Shown: positions 42,466 through 45,267 of the stretch, piece after piece
Layout of the letters: every line of letters starts with the position of its first letter
How positions within the stretch are numbered: the stretch's first letter is position 1
NCBI RefSeq assembly: GCF_002742265.1
Contig: NZ_MDGL01000197.1
Location: 1-45,267, forward strand
From: Maribacter sp. 4G9
GTDB lineage: Bacteria; Bacteroidota; Bacteroidia; Flavobacteriales; Flavobacteriaceae
Length of the DNA: 45,267 bases
Direction: 5' to 3'
The notes under the pieces: model-generated
Seen by the model: only the letters and a program-made list of their open reading frames with translations
Told to the model about the DNA's origin: nothing
Databases searched by the model: none
Position numbers and translations under genes: made by a program

Positions 42466-43713
42466 ATGTTGGAAAACAGTAGATTATCAGTCGTATTTGT
42501 TGTAAGGAAGCTCACTTCCAAAATGGATACTATTAAGGTTTACGCGCGTGTCACCGTTGACGGTAAAAGAGCGGAATTCAGTCTAAATCGGGAATTGGCG
42601 GTGTCCCTTTGGGACGAAAAACGCAAGCGAGGCAAAGGCCATTCGAAGTATGTTATCTCCCTCAACAAGTACTTAGATCAAGTATTTACAGGGCTTCACG
42701 AAGCGCATAGGCAATTATTACAAGAAGATGTTGACATTAGTTCAAAGGCGGTAAAGGCCCGATTCTTAAAAGAAGATGAACGCGGCAAGACCTTATTGGA
42801 CTTGATTGCTTATCATAATTCAACTATGGCCACTGTTCTTAGACCTGGTACCATGAAGAACTATTATAGTACCGAAAAGTGCATCAAAAAATTTCTAAAA
42901 GAGGATTTGAACATTGAGGATATACTGCTCAAAAAATTGAAGTATGGTTTTATCGTCGATTTTGAACAGTACGTTAGAAGATACAAGCCATCTACCCGAA
43001 TGAACTGTACCAACAATGGAGCGATGAAGCATATAGAGCGGTTAAAAAAAATGTCAAGGTTGGCCGTTCGATTGGAGTGGTTGGACAAAGACCCCTTTGT
43101 CAATTATAAACTGAAATTCAAAAAAACGGAACGGCAGTATTTAACGGAACGAGAAATAAAGCTTATCGAAGAGACTGCGTTTCAAGTCCCCAGTTATCGC
43201 AAGATAAAAGACCTGTTCATTTTTGCCTGTTATACTGGACTTTCCTATGTGGATGTTCGAGAATTAAAGGCTAACCATCTCGTAAAAGGTATGGATGGAA
43301 ATGATTGGTTGTACACGAAGCGAACAAAAACAGATGAATCTCTAAAGATTCCCTTATTGCCTAAGGCAAAGGAAATCATAGAAAAGTATAAAGATGACCC
43401 GGACATCAATGCAAATGAAAGACTACTGCCAATTTATACGAATCATATGATAAATCGTACGCTGAAAGATATTGCAGATACTTGTGGTATTCGAAAGAGA
43501 TTGACATTCCACGTAGCACGGCATACATTTGCCACCGCTGTTACCCTATCTAATGGCGTGCCTATAGAAACGGTTTCTAAGTTATTAGGGCATACCAAAC
43601 TTTCGACAACTCAAATTTATGCCAAAGTAGTGGAAAAGAAAGTGGGTGAGGATATGCAGAATTTGATGGCCACTATGAAGCGAAAGAATTATGGGGCAGA
43701 GGAGGCCTATTAG
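42466..43713 (+). CDS. Tyrosine-type site-specific integrase (CTnDOT/Bacteroidota type)
   Basis: A 415-residue recombinase with an N-terminal arm-binding and SAM-like core-binding part and a C-terminal catalytic domain. Catalytic residues are H349 and R352 (HVARH), H376 (LLGHTKL) and nucleophile Y385 (QIYAK). The first arginine of the usual RHR-Y set is a serine, S260 in TGLSYVDV. This is also so in IntDOT, where another arginine compensates; here KRTKTDE holds a candidate. It lies 228 bp after tRNA-Pro on the same strand, the usual place for an integrase that targets the 3' end of a tRNA. It marks the left end of an integrative element. Confidence 0.94.
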   Translation: MLENSRLSVVFVVRKLTSKMDTIKVYARVTVDGKRAEFSLNRELAVSLWDEKRKRGKGHSKYVISLNKYLDQVFTGLHEAHRQLLQEDVDISSKAVKARFLKEDERGKTLLDLIAYHNSTMATVLRPGTMKNYYSTEKCIKKFLKEDLNIEDILLKKLKYGFIVDFEQYVRRYKPSTRMNCTNNGAMKHIERLKKMSRLAVRLEWLDKDPFVNYKLKFKKTERQYLTEREIKLIEETAFQVPSYRKIKDLFIFACYTGLSYVDVRELKANHLVKGMDGNDWLYTKRTKTDESLKIPLLPKAKEIIEKYKDDPDINANERLLPIYTNHMINRTLKDIADTCGIRKRLTFHVARHTFATAVTLSNGVPIETVSKLLGHTKLSTTQIYAKVVEKKVGEDMQNLMATMKRKNYGAEEAY

Positions 43714-44035
43714 GGTGTATTATAATTTGTCGTTATGTAAAACTAAACAAGGAATAATCGAGTCATTAGCCGCCAAGCCCCTGCGGAAGTCTCACAACCC
43801 TTCCACTCCAATCCTCCCCGTACGGACACGCTCCGCTGGTCCGCACGGTAAGTCTTTCCGTTCCAGTTTTGCCCGACAACCTCGGGGCCGCGCAAAAGCA
43901 CAAGCGGCGAAAAAGCCGCTTGACCTTTTTTCACCCTACCCACAAATAGTTGGGTAGAGCTTAATCTCATCGTTTAAAGCTTGCATTATAGCATAAAATC
44001 ATGATTTTTCTTTGTGAAAACAATACCTTGAAAGG
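43714..44035. other. GC-rich structured noncoding spacer of the integrative element
   Basis: In an otherwise AT-rich element, about 43770-43930 is clearly GC-rich and has several hairpins: CCGTACGGAC/GTCCGCACGG (43818-43827 and 43839-43848, one mismatch), AAGCGGC/GCCGCTT (43902-43908 and 43915-43921) followed by a T-run, and CTACCCA/TGGGTAG (43936-43942 and 43951-43957). Open frames here on both strands look like noncoding shadows. It may be a structured RNA or a transfer or replication origin. Confidence 0.6.
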
Positions 44036-44749
44036 ATGGGCGTTCTTATAAAATATCTACTGTACGTATGTTTTGCCTATGTCTATATACGGCTACTTAT
44101 TCCATATTCAGGCTTTTTTGCCCGATTTATGTTCAACGAACGTGTTGGATGGGACAAGTATATAGAGAAGCCACGACTGGTTTTTTACGGTACGGGGCTT
44201 ATCCTAATGCATACTAGCTACTTCGGTGTATTTGAATTTCTTCATAGACCTACAAGCTTTTACTTTATTGCGAACTGCTTTATTTTTTTCGGAGGAATCG
44301 TCATGAGCCAACTAACTTGGTCGAAGAAGTTTAAAAGGGTTTTCATACCTAAAATCAAAGAAAGATTAAAGAACCAAAAAAACTTCAATGTTTCAGCTAC
44401 CGAAAGCCAACTAAAAAAATTATACCATGGTCTCGTCCGCTATGATATGATTATTACCGAACGAACAGAAATGGATGATTTTATCAAAGTGTTCAAAGAA
44501 GATTGGAATATCCATGAATCCAAAATCTATTTTAAATTGGACTCTCCTAGTTGTCGCGAGTTTTATGAATTATTTAAAGTCCATTTTCCAATAAATTCTT
44601 TAACCCTAATCAATTTCTTTAAAAGGTCGGATACTATACGGAGAGAAGACGGTAACCGTTATACCTACAACACCGTTAAGGATGCCAAATCAAGAACTCC
44701 AATTTCCAAGCGAAGCGATGATTTGAAGGATATCTTCTCCGGTCTTTAG
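44036..44749 (+). CDS. Hypothetical membrane protein of the integrative element
   Basis: A 237-residue protein with two or three membrane helices in the first 95 residues (about 5-25, 50-67 and 74-94), then a charged soluble part (KKFKRVFIPKIKERLKN, KLYHGLVRYDMI) with a lysine- and aspartate-rich tail. No family is recognised. It sits between integrase and excisionase-like genes, where cargo of Flavobacteria elements is often found. Codon use and AT content fit the element. It could be a defence or regulatory component, but nothing in the sequence shows this. Confidence 0.65.
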   Translation: MGVLIKYLLYVCFAYVYIRLLIPYSGFFARFMFNERVGWDKYIEKPRLVFYGTGLILMHTSYFGVFEFLHRPTSFYFIANCFIFFGGIVMSQLTWSKKFKRVFIPKIKERLKNQKNFNVSATESQLKKLYHGLVRYDMIITERTEMDDFIKVFKEDWNIHESKIYFKLDSPSCREFYELFKVHFPINSLTLINFFKRSDTIRREDGNRYTYNTVKDAKSRTPISKRSDDLKDIFSGL

Positions 44750-44895
44750 TGTCATTTGTTTGCTTTATGTACCAGAATGTATGCATTGCCTACAAAGCAC
44801 ACATTTCCTTTGCTTTCACTTTCTAGATTAGTTCAAGAATTCTACCAAAAAGAACAAAAGCTTTTGTCCATTGTTAAACTAGAAAATAAAACAAA

Positions 44896-45096
44896 ATGGA
44901 TTATTTAAAAATCGAGGAACGGCTTGACCGAATTGAACGGTTATTGACCAATAGCAAGGATGTATTAACGTTTGAGGAGGCTTGCGAATATATGGGTATA
45001 TCTAGAAGTTTTCTCTATAAGCTTACCTCAAGAAGACAAATCCCCCATTCAAAACCAAACGGTAAAATGATATTTTTTGAGAAGGAAGTGGTTTAA
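44896..45096 (+). pseudogene. Excisionase-like helix-turn-helix protein, cut at its C-terminus
   Basis: The 66 residues start with a coiled segment (MDYLKIEERLDRIERLLTN) and a MerR-type helix-turn-helix (LTFEEACEYMGISRSFLYKLTSRRQIPHSKPNG), a common excisionase-type DNA-binding module in Bacteroidota elements. Intact members are about 90-100 residues and continue after a motif like MIFFEKEV; here the frame ends right there. The minus-strand transposase frame meets it at 45093, so an insertion has removed the last 30 or so residues. The HTH itself is complete, so partial DNA binding may remain. Confidence 0.75.
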
Positions 45097-45267
45097 ACTT
45101 TTATTTTTTTCTTTTTCTTGAATTTTTTCAACGCTATCGCAATGAATGCCAAATAGTTGAATCCTTTCCAGCTTTCGGTGGTCGTATCGAACCTGTTGAG
45201 CAGGGAACGGTAGCTGTCCATCCATGCATTCGCCCTTTCCACGGCATATCTTTCATCGTATAGGTCT
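45093..45267 (-). mobile_element. IS5-family-type transposase, C-terminal part (cut by window edge)
   Basis: Reading leftwards from the window end to the stop at 45095-45093 gives a frame ending ERANAWMDSYRSLLNRFDT, then SWKGFNYLAFIAIALKKF and a lysine-rich tail. This matches the C-terminal end of IS5-type DDE transposases (the ERxxAW region contains the catalytic glutamate). The remainder lies beyond the window. The transposase stop is only a few bases from the point where the HTH gene is broken, so the element end must be very close to it, around 45085-45098. Confidence 0.75.

Noticed and set aside
43691-43957. An 88-codon frame, plus a minus-strand frame, in the GC-rich spacer
   Set aside because: The composition (Arg, Pro, Ser, Lys rich) follows from the GC-rich hairpins, and the frame starts inside the integrase gene. 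I treat the block as noncoding.

Overview
The window is chromosomal DNA of a marine-type member of the Flavobacteriaceae (Bacteroidota). Evidence for this is a PorP/SprF type IX secretion membrane protein, a class I ribonucleotide reductase whose ATP-cone sits on NrdB, TAnnTTTG-type -7 boxes, almost no Shine-Dalgarno sequences, a tRNA without encoded CCA, and many exported (Tat, lipoprotein or Sec) sugar-modifying enzymes including two sulfatases. The genus cannot be fixed from the sequence.

Layout. (1) 1-3390: AT-rich accessory DNA. It has the end of an IS21-type element that has cut an MFS transporter gene, then a Crp/Fnr regulator, a methyltransferase, a DinB-fold protein and a small membrane protein. 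It ends at a fragment that looks like the 3' end of a tRNA, the kind of scar left by island integration. (2) 3489-8184: exported sugar-related genes on the minus strand (Tat Gfo/Idh/MocA protein, formylglycine-enzyme-like protein, DUF1593/Sde182 protein), with a broken DUF1080 remnant between them. (3) 8346-13934: DUF4202 protein, siroheme synthase, a small conserved protein, a feruloyl-CoA-synthase-like acyl-CoA ligase and a second DUF1593 protein. (4) 14638-17719: nrdB-nrdA. (5) 17917-23568: DMT permease, small membrane protein, PD40 protein, PorP-SPOR protein and a response regulator with a degenerate receiver. (6) 23836-27822: xylose catabolism (xylB, xylA, LacI-type regulator). (7) 27823-41867: an exported carbohydrate-processing region: Tat Gfo/Idh/MocA protein, SGNH esterase, GMC dehydrogenase with its subunit 3, two exported TIM-barrel sugar isomerase/epimerase-like proteins, two sulfatases, a GH130-like lipoprotein, a VanX-type dipeptidase and an alpha/beta hydrolase. 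(8) 41868-45267: tRNA-Pro(GGG) preceded by tandem copies of its own 5' end, followed by an integrative element (CTnDOT-like tyrosine recombinase, GC-rich structured spacer, hypothetical membrane protein, and an excisionase-like gene cut by an IS5-type transposase gene).

How the genes fit together. Regions 2, 6 and 7 point to growth on sulfated or acylated plant or algal glycans: sulfatases and esterases remove decorations, a GH130-like enzyme may cut glycosidic bonds, and xylA/xylB take up the released xylose. The GMC dehydrogenase, subunit 3 and exported isomerase/epimerase form a tight run that matches the gene types of the recently recognised oxidative (3-keto-glycoside) route of glycoside cleavage. 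No SusC/SusD pair is present, so this is not a canonical polysaccharide utilisation locus. The most novel-looking items are the possible oxidative deglycosylation/desulfation locus, the repeated tRNA-Pro 5' ends, the structured GC-rich spacer in the right-hand element and the paired operator-like sites at 29249-29340.
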